NCBI GenBank assembly: GCA_034509755.1
Contig: CM067552.1
Coordinates: 19,650,753-19,714,752 of the forward strand
DNA length: 64,000 nucleotides
Reading direction: 5' to 3'
From: Anisodus tanguticus
Taxonomy: Eukaryota > Streptophyta > Magnoliopsida > Solanales > Solanaceae
Below are positions 1 to 14,100 of this stretch, one piece after another (position 1 is the stretch's first letter; each line of letters begins with the position of its first letter). The position numbers and the translations under genes are program-made. The notes under the pieces are model-generated. The model saw nothing but the letters and a program-made list of their open reading frames with translations. It was not told where the DNA came from and did no database searches.

Positions 1-23
1 TAGTCATTATTCAAAAGTCTAAG

Positions 24-1568
24 TGATGTAATTCCAGTCTAAAGGTTGCGATCGTCACTTCAAATGTCAAAATGATGTAATTCCGATTTGAAATTGTAGT
101 CATCATTCAAAAGTCTCGAATGATGTAATTTTGGCCGAAAGGTTGCAAATCGCAACTCCAAGCGTCGAGTGATGTAATTTTTGTCGAAAGGTTCTAGTCA
201 TCACTCTAAGTGTCAAAAATATGTAATTGCGGTCGAAAAATTACATTCGTCATTCAAAAGTCCGAGTGATGTAATTCCAATAAAAAAGTTGCAGTCATCA
301 CTCTAAGTGTTAGAATGATATAATTCCTACCGAATGGTTGCAGTCGTCATTTAAAAGTCTGAATGATGTAATTCCAGTGGAAATGTTGCAGTCATCACTC
401 TAAGTGTTAGGATAATGTAATTCTAGATGAAAAGTTACAGTCATCATTTAAAAGTCCGAGTGATATAATTCAATCTGAAAGGTTGCAGTCTACACTCCAT
501 GTGTTAGAATGATGTAATTCAGACCGAAAGGTTGCAGCCATCATTCAAAAGTTTGTGTGATGTAGTTCCGGGTAAAAGGTCACAGTTGTCACTCTAAGTG
601 TTAGAATGATGTAATTCCAGCTGAAGGTTGCAGTCATCATTCAAAAGTCTGAGTGATCTAATTCAAACTGAAAGGTTGCAGTCTACACTCCATGTTTTAG
701 AATGATGTATTTCAGACCGACATGTTGCAGTCATCATTCAAAAGTTCGAGTGATGTAATTCCATATAAAAGGTTGCAGTTGTCACTCTAAGTGTCTTATT
801 GATGTAATTCTGGCCGAAAGGTTACAATCATCATTCAAAAGAGGCGTGTAACATAATTTTGACCGAACGGTTGCGAGTCTATACTCCAAGTGTTAGAATG
901 ATGTAATTCCGGCTGAAAGGTCGCAGTCGTCACTCCAAGCATCAGATTGAAGTAATTCTGGCCCAAAGGTTGCAGTCGTTTTTCAAAGTCTGACTGATAT
1001 AATTCCGGTTGAAAGGTTAAAGTCAACACTACAAGTGTCTAATTGATGTAATTCCGACTGAAAGGGTGCAGTTATCATTCAAATGTCTGGGTGACGTAAT
1101 TCCATCAGAAATGCTACAGTAGCCAATCCAAGTGTCAGATTGATGTAATTTCAGCTAAATGGTTGTAGTCATCATTCAAAGGTTTGAGTGATGTCATTCA
1201 AGCCGAAATGCTACAGTAGCCAGTCAAAGTGAAGTAATTCCACCCGAAAGGTTGCAGTTGTCATTCAAAAGTCCGATTGATGTAATTCCAGACAACTGGT
1301 TGTAGTTGTCACTCCAAGCGTCAGAGTGATGTAATTCTGGCCTAAAGGTTGTAGGCATCATTTTAAATTCTGAGTGATGTAATTCAAGCCAAATGGTCGC
1401 AGTCGTCACTCTAAGTATCAGAATGATATAATTTCGACTAAAACGTAGCAACTCTCATTCAAAAGTCCGAGTGATGTAATTCCATCGAAAGGTTACAGTC
1501 TTCACACCAAGTGTTAGAATGATGTAATTCTAGCAGAACGGTTGTAGTCGTCATTCAAAAGTCTAAGT
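24..1568. repeat. Representative complete higher-order repeat copy (type I)
   Basis: One full period from marker monomer to marker monomer, 1545 bp. The next copy (from 1569) repeats the same series of monomer variants. For example, the variant with GATGTAGTTCCGGGTAAAAG near 560 recurs near 2102 with small changes, ~1.54 kb further on. In this type the monomer following GAAAAATTACA (near 240) is complete, unlike type II copies from 6.1 kb rightward. Confidence 0.8.
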
Positions 1569-4500
1569 GATGTGATTCCAGTCTAAAGGTTGCAGTCGTC
1601 ACTTCAAGTGTCAAAATGATGTAATTCCGACTGAAATTGTAGTCATCATTCAAAAGTCTGAACGATGTAATTTTGGCTGAACGGTTGCAGTCGCAACTCC
1701 ATGCGTCAGAGTGATGTAATTTTGGTCGAAAGGTTCTAGTCATCATTCTAAGTGTTAAAAATATGTAATTGCGGTTGAAAAATTGCATTCGTCATTCAAA
1801 AGTCCGGGTGATGTAATTCAATAAAGAAGTTGCAGTCATCACTCTAAGTGTTAGAATGATATAGTTCCGACCGAATGGTTGCAGTAGTCATTTAAAAGTC
1901 TGAATGATGTAATTCCAGTCGAAAGGTTGCAGTCATCACTCTAAGTATTAGTTTAATGTAATTCTAAATGAAAAGTTACAGTCATGATTCAAAAGTCCGA
2001 GTGATATAATTCAATATGAAAGGTTGCAGTCTACACTCCAAGTGTTAGAATGATGTAAATCAGACCGAAAGGTTGCAGTCAACATTCAAAAGTTTGTGTG
2101 ATGTAGTTCGGGTAAAAGGTCACAATTGTCACTCTAAGTGTTAGAATGATGTAATTCCAGCTAAAGGTTGCAGTCAACATTCAAAAGTCTGAGTGATCTA
2201 ATTCAAACTGAAAGGTTGCAGTCTACACTTCATGTTTTAGAATGATGTATTTCAGACCGAAATGTTGCAGTCATCATTCAAAAGTTCGAGTGATGTAATT
2301 CCGTATAAAAGGTTGAAGTTGTCACTCTAAGTGTCATATTGATGTAATTCTGGCCGAAAGGTTACAATCATCATTCAAAAGACTGAGTAACATAATTTTG
2401 ACTGAACGGTTGCAGTCTACACTCCAAGTGTTAGAATGATGTAATTCCGGCTGAAAGGTCGCAGTCGTCACTCCAAGCATCAGATTGAAGTAATTCTGGC
2501 CAAAAGGTTGCAGTCGTTATTCAAAGTATGACTGATATAATTTCGGCTGAAAGGTTAAAGTCAACACTACAAGTGTCAAATTGATGTAATTCCGACTGAA
2601 AGGTTGTAGTCTTAACTCCAAGCGTCAGAGTGATGTAATTTTGGTCGAACGGTTCTAGTCATCACTCTAAGTGTCAGAAATATATAAATGTGGTCGAAAA
2701 ATTACAGTCGTCATTCAAAAGTCTAAGTGATGTAATTCCAATAAAAAGGTTGTAGTCATCACTCTAAGTGTCATAATGATATAATTCCGACCGAACGGTT
2801 GTAGCCGTCATTCAAAAGTCTGAATGTTTTATTTCCAGTCACCAGGTTGCAGTAATCACTTTTAGTGTTAGAATAATGTAATTCCAGCTGAAGGTTGCAG
2901 TCATCATTCAAAAGTCTGAGTGATATAATTCAAACTGAAAGGTTGCAGTCTACACTCCAAGTTTTCGAATGATGTAATTCAGACCGAAATGTTGTAGTCA
3001 TCATTCAAAAGTTTGAGTGATGTAATTGCGTATAAAAGGTTACAGTTGTCACTCTAAGTGTCATATTAATATAATTCTAGCTGTAAGGTTACAATCATCA
3101 TTCAAAAGACTAAGTAACATAATTTTGACTGAAAGGTTGTAGTCTACACTACAAGTGTTAGAATGACGTAATTCCGGCTGAAACGTTGCAGTCGTCACTC
3201 CAAGCATTGGAATGAAGTAATTCTGGCCAAAAGGTTGCAGTCGTTATAAAAAGTCTGACTTATATAATTCCGGCTGAAATGTTAAAGTCAACACTCCAAG
3301 TGTCAAATTGATGTAATTCCGACTGAAATGTTGCAGTCATCATTCAAATGCTTGGGAGACATAATTCCAGCCGAAATGCTACAGTAGACAATCCAAGTGT
3401 CAGATTGATGTAATTTTAGCTAAAAGGTTGTAGTCATCATTCAAAGGTCTGAGACACGTCATTCCAGCCGAAATGCTACAATAGCCATTCCAAGTGTCAA
3501 AGTAAAGTAATTTCGGCCGAAAGATTGCAGTCGTCATTCAAAAGTCCGAGTAATGTAATTACAGACAAATGGTTGTAGTTGTCACTCCAAGTGTTAGAGT
3601 GATGTAATTCCAGCCGAAAGTTTGCAGTTATCATTCTAAATTCCGAGTGATGTAATTCCGGAAAAATGGTCGGAGACGTCACTCTAAGTATCAGAATGTT
3701 GTAATTTCGACTAAAAGGTAGCAGCTCTCATTCAAATGTCCGAGTGATGTAATTCCGACTGAAAGGTTACAGTTATCACTACAAGTGTTAGAATGATGTA
3801 ATTCTAGCAGAAAGGTTGTAGTCGTCATTCAAAAGTCTGAATGTTGTATTTCTAGTCGAAAGGTTGCAGTCATCACTCTAAGCGTTGGAATGATGTATTT
3901 CCAGATGAAGGTTGCAGTCATCATTCAAAAGTCTGAGTGACATAATTCAAACTGAAAGGTTGAAATCATCATTCAAAAGTTCGGGTGATGTAATTTCGTA
4001 TAAAATGTTACAGTTGTCACTCTAAGTGTCATATTGATATAATTCTAGCGTAAGCTTACAGTCCTCATTCAAAAGATCGAGTAACATAATTTTGACTGAA
4101 AGCTTGCAGTCTACACTCCAGGTGTTAGAATGATGTAATTTCGGTTAAAAGGTTGCAGTCGTCACTCCAAGCATCAGATTGAAGTAATTTTGGCTAAAAG
4201 GTTGCAGTCGTTATTCAAAGTATGACTTATGTACTCCGGCTGAAAGGTTAAAGTCAACACTCCAAGTGTCAATTGATGTAATTCCGACTGAAAGATTGCA
4301 GTCATCATTCAACGGTCTGAGTGACGTAATTCCAGCCGAAATGCTACAATAGCCAGTCCAAGTGTCAAAGTGAAGTAATTCCGGCGGAAAGGTTGCAGTC
4401 GTCATTCAAAAGTTTGAGTAATGTAATTCCAGCCAACTGGCTGTAGTTGTCACTCCAAGCATCAGAGTGATGTAATTCCGGCCGAAAGGTTGTAGTCATC

Positions 4501-6535
4501 ATTCTAAATTGAGTGATGTAATTCCCGCCAAACGGTCGATGTCGTCACTCTAAGCATCAGAATGATATAATTTCGACTAAAACGTAGCAACTCTCATTCA
4601 AAAGTCCGAGTGATGTAATTCCACCGAAAGGTTACAGTCATCACTCCAAGTTTTAGAATGATGTAATTCTTGCAGAACGGTTGTAGTGATTATTCAAAAG
4701 TCTAAGTGATGTAATTCCTATCTAAAGGTTGCAGTCGTCACTTCAAGTGTCAAAATGATGTAATTCCGACTGAAATTGTAGTCATCATTCAAAAGTCTGA
4801 ATGATGTAATTTTGGCGGAAAGGTTGCAGTCGCAACTCCAAGCGTCATAGTGATGTAATTTTGGTAGAAAGGCTCTAGTCATCACTCTAAGTGTCAAAAA
4901 TATGTAATTGCGGTCGAAAAATGTCAGTCGTCATTCAAAAGTCCGAGTGATGTAATTCCAATAAAAAGGTTGCGGTCATCACTCTAAGTGTAAGAATGAT
5001 ATAATACCGACCGAAAGGTTGCAGTCGTCATTTAAAAGTCGGAATGATGTAATTCTAATCGAAAGGTTGCAGTCATCAGTCTAAGTGTTAGAATAATGTA
5101 ATTCCAGCTGAAAGGTTGCAGTCATCATTCAAAAGTCCGAGTGACATAATTCAATCTGAAAGGTTGCAGTCTACACTCCAAGTGTTAGAATGATGTAATT
5201 CATACAGAAAGGTTGCAGTGATCATTCAAAAGTTTGTGTGATGTAATTCCGGGTAAAAGGTTACTGTTGTCACTCTAAGTGTCAGAATGATGTAATACTG
5301 GCTGAAAGGTTACAGTCATCATTCAAAAGACCGAGTAACATAATTTTTACTGAAAGGTTGCAGTCTACAGTCCAAGTGTTAGAATGATGTAATTCCGGCT
5401 GAAAGGTTGCAGACATCACTCCAAGCATCAGATTGAAGTAATTCTGGCCAAAAGGTTGCAGTCGTTATTCAAAGTCTGACTGATGTAATTTCTGTTGAAA
5501 GGTTAAAGTCAACACTCCAAGTGTCAAATTGATTTAATTTCGACTGAAAGGTTGCAGTCATCATTCAAAGGTCTTAGTGACGTAATTCCAGTAGAAATGC
5601 TATAGTAGTCAATCCAAGTGTCAGATAGATGTAATTTTAGCTAAAAGGTATAGTCATCATTCAAAGGTCTGAGTGACTTCATTCCAGCCGAATTGCTACA
5701 GTAGCCAGTCTAAGTGTCAACGTGAAGTAATTCCGGTCGAAAGGTTGCAGTCGTTATTCAAAAGTTCGAGTGATGTAATTCCAGCTAAATGGCTGCAATT
5801 GTCACTCCAAGCTTCAGAGTGATATAATTTCGACTGAAAGGTTGTAGTCATCATTCTAAATTCTGAGTGATGTAATTCCAGCCAAACGGTCGCAGTCATC
5901 ACTCTAAGTATCTGAATGATGTAATTCCAGCCAAACGGTTGCAGTCGTCACTCTAGGTATCTGAATGATGTAATTTCGACTAAAAGGTAGCAGCTCTCAT
6001 TCATAAGTCCGAGTGATGTAATTCCATCGAAAGGTTATAGTCATCATTCCCAGTGTTAGAATAATGCAATTCTAGCAGAAAGGTTGTAGTCGTCATTCAA
6101 AAGTCTAAGTGATGTAATTCCAGTCTAAAGGTTGTAGTCATCACTTCAAGTGTCAAAATGATGTAATTCTGACTGAAATTGAAGTCATCATTCAAAAGTC
6201 TGAATGATGTAATTTTGGCTGAAAGGTTGCAATCGCAACTCCAAGCGTCAAAGTGATGTAATTTTGATCGAAAGGTTCTACTCATCACTCTAAGTATCAA
6301 AAATATGTAATTGCGGTCGAAAAATTGATGATGTAATTCTAATAAAATGTTTGCAATGATCACTCTATGAGTCAGAATGATATATTCCGACCGAAAGGTT
6401 GCAGTCGTCATTTAAAAGTCAAAATTATATAATTCTAGTCGTCACTCCAAGCATCAGAATTAAGTAATTTTGGCCAAAAAGTTACAGTCGTTATTTAATA
6501 TCTGACTGATGTAATTTCGGCTGAAAGGTTAAAGT

Positions 6536-8181
6536 GATGTAATTCCAGTCTAAAGGTTGCAGTCGTCACTTCAAGTGTCAAAATAATGTAATTTCAACTA
6601 AAATTGTAGTCATCATTCAAAAGTCTGAATGATGTAATTTTGGCTGAAAGGTTGAAGTCGCAACTCTAAGCGTTAGAGTGATGTAATTTTGGCTGAAAGG
6701 TTACAGTCGCAACTCCAAGAGTCAGAGTGATGTAATTTTGGTCGAAAGGTTCAAGTCATCACACTAAGTGTCAAAAATATGTAATTGCAGTCGAAAAATT
6801 GATGATGTAATTCTAATAAAATGGTTGCAGTGATCACTCTATAAGCCAGAATGATATAATTCCGACCGAAAGGTTGTAGTCGTTATTTAAAAGTCTAAAT
6901 GGTATAATTCCAGTCGAAAGGTTGCAGTCATCACTTTAAGTGTTAGAATGATGTAATTCCAGCTAAATTGTTGCAGTCATCATTCAAAAGTCTGAGTGAC
7001 ATAATTCAATCTGAAAGGTTGCAGTCTACACTCCAAGTGTTAGAATGATGTAATTCAGACGAAAGGTTGCAGTCATCATTCAAAAGTTCGAGTGATGTAA
7101 TTTCGGGTAAAAGGTTGTAGTTGTCACTCTAAGTGTCATATTGATGTTATTCTGGCCGAAAGGTTACAGTCATCATTCAAAAGACCGAGTAACATAATTT
7201 TGACTGAAAGGTTGCAGTCCACACTCCAAGTGTTAATTTCGGTTGAAAGGTTGCAGTCGTCACTTCAAGCATCAGAATGAAGTAATTTTGGCCAAAAAGT
7301 TGCAGTCGTTATTTAAAATCTGACTTATGTAATTTCGGCTGAAAGGTTAAAGTGATGTAATTCCAGTCAAAAGGTTGCAGTCGTCACTTCAAGTGTCAAA
7401 ATAATATAATTTCAACTGAAATTGTAGTCATCATTCAAAAGTCTGAATGATGTAATTTTGGCTGAAAGGTTGAAGTCGCAACTCCAAGCGTCAGAGTGAT
7501 GTAATTTTGGCTGAAAGGTTATAGTCGCAACTCCAAGAGTCAGAGTGATGTAATTTTGGTCGAAAGGTTCAAGTCATCACTCTAAGTGTCAAAAATATGT
7601 AATTGCAGTCGAAAAATTGATGATGTAATTCTAATAAAATGGTTGCAATGATCACTCTATAAGCCAGAATGATATAATTCCGACCGAAAGGTTGTAGTCG
7701 TTATTTAAAAGTCTAAATGGTATAATTCCAGTCGAAAGGTTGCAGTCATCACTTTAAGTGTTAGAATGATGTAATTCCAGCTAAATTGTTGTAGTCATCA
7801 TTCAAAAGTCTGAGTGACATAATTCAATCTGAAAGGTTGCAGTCTACACTCCAAGTGTTAGAATGATGTAATTCAGACCGAAAGGTTGCAGTCATCATTC
7901 AAAAGTTTGAGTGATGTAATTTCGGGTAAAAGGTTGTAGTTGTCACTATAAGTGTCATATTGATATTATTCTGGCCGAATGGTTACAGTCATCATTCAAA
8001 AGACCGAGTAACATAATTTTGTCTGAAAGTTTGCAGTCTACACTCCATGTGTTACAATGATGTAATTTCGGTTGAAAGGTTGCACTCGTCACTCCAAGCA
8101 TCAGATTGAAGTAATTTGGCCAAAAAGTTGCAGTCGTTATTCAAAATCTGACTGATGTAATTTCGGCTGAAAGGTTAAAGT
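6536..8181. repeat. Two tandem ~820-bp sub-amplicons inside the satellite
   Basis: Units 6536-7353 (818 bp) and 7354-8181 (828 bp) are much more alike than ordinary higher-order copies. Each begins at a short hybrid junction where two GATGTAATT cores are only 28 bp apart instead of ~48 (6508/6536, 7326/7354 and, closing the second unit, 8154/8182). Both carry the same duplicated GCAACTCCAAG monomer. This looks like recent local amplification of a truncated higher-order unit that formed by a deletion joining two non-adjacent monomers. Confidence 0.8.
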
Positions 8182-11100
8182 GATGTAATTCCAGTCTAAA
8201 GGTCGCAGTCGTCACTTCAAGTGTCAAAATAATGTAATTTCGACTGAAATTGTAGTCATCATTCAAATGTCTGAATGATGTAATTTTGGCCGAAAGGTTG
8301 CAGTCGCAACTCCAAGCGTCAGAGTGATGTAATTTTGGTCGAAAGGTTCTAGTCATCACTCTAAGTGTCAAAAATATGTAATTGCGGTAAAAAATTTGAT
8401 GATGTAATTCTAATAAAATGGTTGCAGTGATCACTCTATGTGGCAGAATGATATAATTCCGACCGAAAGGTTGTAGTCATCATTTAAAAGTCGAAATGAT
8501 GTAATTCCAGTCGAAAGGTTGCAGTCATCACTCTAAGTGTCAGAATGATGTAATTTCAGCTGAAATGTTGCAGTCGTTATTCAAAATCTACTTGATGTAT
8601 TTTCCGCTGAAAGGTTAAAGTTAACACTCCAAGTGTCAAATTGATGTAATTCCGACTGAAAGGTTGCAGTCATCATTCAAAGGTCTGAGTAACATAATTC
8701 CAACCAAAATGCTATAGTAGCCAATCAAAGTGTCAGATTGATGTAATTTTAGCTAAAGGTGTAGTCATCATTCAAAGTTCTTAGTGACGTCATTCTAGCC
8801 GAAATGCTACAATAGCCAGTCAAAGTGTCAACGTGAAGTAATTCCAGTTGAAAGGTTGCAGTCGTCATTCAAAAGTTCGAGTGATGTAATTCCAGCCAAA
8901 TGGCTGCAATTGTAACTCCAAGCATCAGAGTGTTGTAATTCCAGCCAAACGGTCGCAGTCGTCACTCTAAGTATCTGAATGATTTAATTCAAGCCAAACG
9001 GTCGCAGTCGTCACTCTAAGTATCTGAATGATGTAATTTTGACTAAAAGGTAGCAACTCTCAATCAAAAGTTCGAGTGATGTAATTCCACCGAAAGGTTA
9101 CCCTCATCACTCCAAGTGTTAGAATGATGTAATTCTAGCAAAAAGGTTGCAGTCGTCATTCAAAAGTTTAAGTGATGTAATTCCAGTCTAAATGTTGCAG
9201 TCGTCACTTCAAGTGTCAAAATGATGTAATTCCGACTAAAATTGTAGTCATCATTCAAAAGTCTGAATGATGTAATTTTGGTCGAAAGGTTGCAGTCGCA
9301 ACTCCAAGCGTCAGAGTGATGTAATTTTTGTCGAAATGTTCTAGTCATCACTCTAAGTGTCAAAAATATGTAATTGCAGTAAAAAAATTGATGATGTAAT
9401 TCTAATAAAGTGGTTGCAGTGATCACTCTATGTGCCAGAATGATATAATTCCGACCGAAAGGTTGTAGTCGTCATTTAAAAGTCGAAATGATGTAATTCC
9501 AGTCGAAAGGTTGCAGTCATCACTCTAAGTATTAGAATGATGTAATTCCAGCTGAAATGTTGCAGTCTTCATTTAAACGTTCGAGTGACATAATTGAATC
9601 TGAAAGGTTGCAGTCTACACTCCAAGTGTTACAATGATGTAATTTCGGTTGAAAGGTTGCAGTAGTCACTCCAAGCATCAGATTGAAGTAATTTTGACCA
9701 AAAGGTTGCAGTCGTTATTCAAAATCTAACTGATGTAATTTTGGCTGAAAGGTTATAGTCAACACTCCAAATGTCAAATTGATGTAATTCCGACTGAAAG
9801 GTTGCAATCATCATTCAAAGTTCTAAGTGACGTAATTCTAGTCGAAATGCTATATTAGCCAATCCAAGTGTCAGATTGATGTAATTTTAGCTAATAGATG
9901 TAGTCATCATTCAAGGTCTGAGTGACGTCATTCCAACCGAAATGCTACACCAGCCAGTCTAAGTGTCAACGTGAAGTTATTCTGGCTGAAAGGTTGCAGT
10001 CGTCTTTCAAAAGTTCGAGTGATGTAATTATAGCCAAATGGCTGCAATTGTCACTCCAAGCATCCGAGTGATGTAATATCGACTGAAATGAGTGTTGTAA
10101 TTCCAGCCAAACGGTCGCAGTCGTCACTCTAAGTATCTGAATGATTTAATTCAAGCCAAACGGTCGCAGTCGTCACTCTAAGTATCTGAATGATGTAATT
10201 TCGACTAAAAGGTAGCATCTCTCATTCATAAGTCCGAGTGATGTAATTCCACCGAAAGGTTACAATCATCATTCCAAGTGTTAGAATGATGTAATTCTAG
10301 CAGAAAGGTTGTAGTCGTCATTCAAAAGTCTAAGTGATGTAATTCCAGTCTAAAGGTTGCAGTCACCACTTCAAGTTTCAAAATGATATAATTTCGACTG
10401 AAATTGTAGTCATCATTCAAAAGTCTGAATGATGTAATATTGGCCGAAAGGTTGCAGTCGCAACTCCAAGCATTAGAGTGATGTAATTTTGGTCGAAATG
10501 TTCTTGTCATCACTCTAAGTGTCAAAAATATGTAATTGCGGTCGAAACATTGATGATGTAATTCCAATAAAAAGGTTGTAGTCGTCACTCTATGTGTCAG
10601 AATGATATAATTCTGACTAAAAGGTTGCAGTCGTTACTTAAAAGTCGAAATGATGTTATTCCAGTTGAAAGGTTGCAGTTATCACTCTAAGTGTTAGAAT
10701 GATGTAATTCCAACTGAAATGTTGCAGTCATCATTCAAAAGTCCGAGTGACATAATTCAATCTGAAAGGTTGCAGTCTACACTCCAAGTGTCAGAATGAT
10801 GTAATTTAGACCGAAAGGTTGCAGTCATCATTCAAAAGTTCGAGTGATGTAATTCCGGGTAAAAGGTTGCAATTGTCACTCTAAGTGTCATATTGATGTG
10901 ATTCTGGTCGAAAGGTTACAGTCATTATTCAAAAGACCGAGTAACATACTTTTGACGGAAAGGTTGCAGTTTACACTCCAAGTATTAGAATGATGTAATT
11001 TCGGCTGAAAGGTTGCAGTTGTCACTCCAAGCATCATATTCAAGTTATTCTGGCCAAAAGGTTGCAGTCGTTATTCAAAATCTAACTGATGTAATTCCGG

Positions 11101-14100
11101 CTGAAAGGTTAAAGTCAACACTTCAAGTGTCAAATTGATGTAATTCCGACTGAAAGGTTGCAGTCATCATTCAAAGGTCTGAGTGACGTAATTCCAGCCG
11201 AAATGCTACAGTAGTCAATCCAATTGTCAGATTGATGTAATTTTAGCTAAATGGTTGTAGTCATCATTCAAGGGTCTGAGTAACGTTATTCTAGTCGAAA
11301 TGCTATAGTAGCCAGTCCAAGTGTCAAAGTGAAGTAATTCCGGCCAAAAGGTTGCAGTCGTCATTTAAAAGATCGAGTGATGTAAGTCCAGCCAAATGGT
11401 TGCAGTTGCCACTCCAAGTGTCAGAGTGATTTAATTCTAGCCGAAAGGTTACAGTCATCATTTTAAATTCTGAGTGATGTAATTCCCGCCAAATGGTCTC
11501 AGTCGTCACTCTAAGTATCAGAATGACATAATTTTGACTAATAGGTAGCAGCTCTCATTCAAATGCGCTAGTGATGTAATTCCACCGAAAGATTACAGTC
11601 ATCACTCCAAGCGTCAGAGTGAAGTAATTTTGGTCGAAAGGTTCTATTCATCACTCTAAGTGTCAAAAATATATAATTGCGGTCGAAAAATTACAGTTGT
11701 CATTCAAAAGTCTGAGTGATGTAATTCCAGTCGAAAGGTTGCAATCATCACTCTAAGTGTTAGAATGAGGTAATTCCAGCTGAAAGGTTGCAGTCATCAT
11801 TCAAAAGTCCGAGTGACAAATTCAAACTGAAAGGTTGCAGTCTACACTCCAAGTGTTAGAATGATGTAATTCAGACCAAAAGGTTGCAGTAATCATTCAA
11901 AAGTTCGAGTGATGTAATTTCAGGTAAAAGGTTGCAGTTGTCACTCTAAGTGTCCTATTGATGTAATTCTGGCCGAAAGGTTACAGTCATCATTCAAAAG
12001 ACCGAACACCACAATTTTTACTGAAAGGTTACAGTCTACACTCCAAGTGTTAAAATGATGTAATTCCGGCTGAAAGGTTGCAGTAGTCACTTCAAGCATC
12101 AGATTAAAGTAATTCTGGCAAAAGATTGCAGTCGTTATTCAAAATCTGACTGATGTAATTCCGGTTGAAAGGTTAAAGTCAACACTCCAAGTGTCAAATT
12201 GATGTAATTCCGACTGAAAGGTTGCAATCATCATTCAAAGGTTTGAGTGACGTAATTCTAGCTGAAATGCTACAGTAGCCAATCCAAGTGTCAGAGTGAT
12301 GTAATTTTAGCTAAAAGGTTGTAGTCATCATTCAAAGGTCTGAGTGACATCATTCCAACTGAAATGCTACAGTAGCCAGTCTAAGTGTCAAAGTGAAGTA
12401 ATTTCGACCGAAATGTTGCCGTCGTCATTCAAAAGTTTAAGTGATGTAATTCTAGACAAATGGCAGTAGTTACCACTCCAATTGTCAGAGTGATGTAAAT
12501 CCGACAAAAAGGTTGCAGTCATCATTCTAAATTTTGTGTGATGTAATTCCAGCAAAATGGTCACAGTCGTCACTCTAAGTATCAGAGTGATGTAATTTCA
12601 ACTAAAAGGTAGCAGCTCTTATTCATAAGTCTGAGTGATGTAATTCAGACTGAAAGGTTACAGCCATCACTCCTAGTGTTGGAATGATGTAATTCTAGTA
12701 GAAAGGTTGCAGTCGTCATTCAAAAGTATAAATGATGTATTTCCAGTCGATAGGTTGCAGTCATCACTCTAAGTGTTAGAATGATGTAATTCTAGCTGAA
12801 GGTTGTAGTCATCATTCAAAAGTTCAAGTGACATAATTCAAACTGAAAGGTTGGAGTATACACTCCAAGTGTTAGAATGATGTAATTCAGACCGAAAGGT
12901 TGCAGTGATCATTCAAAAGTTTGAGTGATGTAATTTCGGGTAAAAGGTTGTAGTTGGCACTCTAAGTGTCATATTGATGTAATTCTGGCCGGAAGGTTAC
13001 AGTCATCATTCAAAAGACCGAGTAACATAATTTTGACTGAAAGGTTACAGTCTAAATCCAAGTGTTAGAATGATGTAATTCCGGCTGAAAGGTTGCAGTC
13101 GTCAGTCCAAGCATCAGATTGAAGTAATTTCGGCCAAAAGGTTGCAGTCGTTATTCAAAATCTGACTGATGTAATTTCGGCTGAAAGGTTAAAGTCAACA
13201 CTCCAAGTGTCAAATTGATGTAATTCCGACTGAATGGTTGCAGTCATTATTATAAGGTCTGAGTGACGTAATTCTAGCCGAAATACTATAGTAGCCAATC
13301 TAAGTGTTAGATTGATGTAATTTTAGCTAAAAGGTGTAGTCATCATTCAAAGGTCTGAGTGACGTCATTCCAGCTGAAATGCTACAGTAGCCAGTCTAAG
13401 TGTGAACATGAAGTAATTTCGGCTGAAAGGTTACAGTCGTCATTCAAAAGTTCGAGTGATGTAATTCCAGCCAAATGGCTGCAATTGTAACTCCAAGCAT
13501 CAGAGTGATGTAATTCCAACTGAAAGGTTGTAGTCATCATTCTAAATTCTGAGTGATGTAATTCCAGCCAAATGGTCGCATTCATCACTCTAAGTATCTG
13601 AATGATGTAATTTCGACTAAAAGGTAGCAGCTCTCATTCAAAAGTCCGAGTGATGTAATTCCACCGAAAGGTTATAGTTATCACTCCAAGTGTTAGAATG
13701 ATGTAATTCTAGCAGCAATGTTTTAGTCATCATTCAAAAGTATAAGTGATGTAATTCCAGTCTAAAGGTTGTAGTCGTCACTTCAAGTGTCAAAATGATG
13801 TAATTCTGACTGAAATTGTAGTCATCATTCAAAAGTCTGAATGATGTAGTTTTGGCTGAAAGGTTGCAGTCGCAACTCCAAGCGTCAGAGTGATGTAATT
13901 TTTGTCGAAAGGTTCTAGTCATCAGTCTAAGTGTCAAAAATATGTAATGGCGGTCGAAAAATTGATGATGTAATTCTAATAAAATGGTTGCAGTGATCAT
14001 TCTATGTGTCAAAATGATATAATTCCGACCGAAAGGTTGCAGTTGTCATTTAAAAGTCGAAATGATGTAATTTCGAAAGGTTGCAGTCATCACTCTAAGT

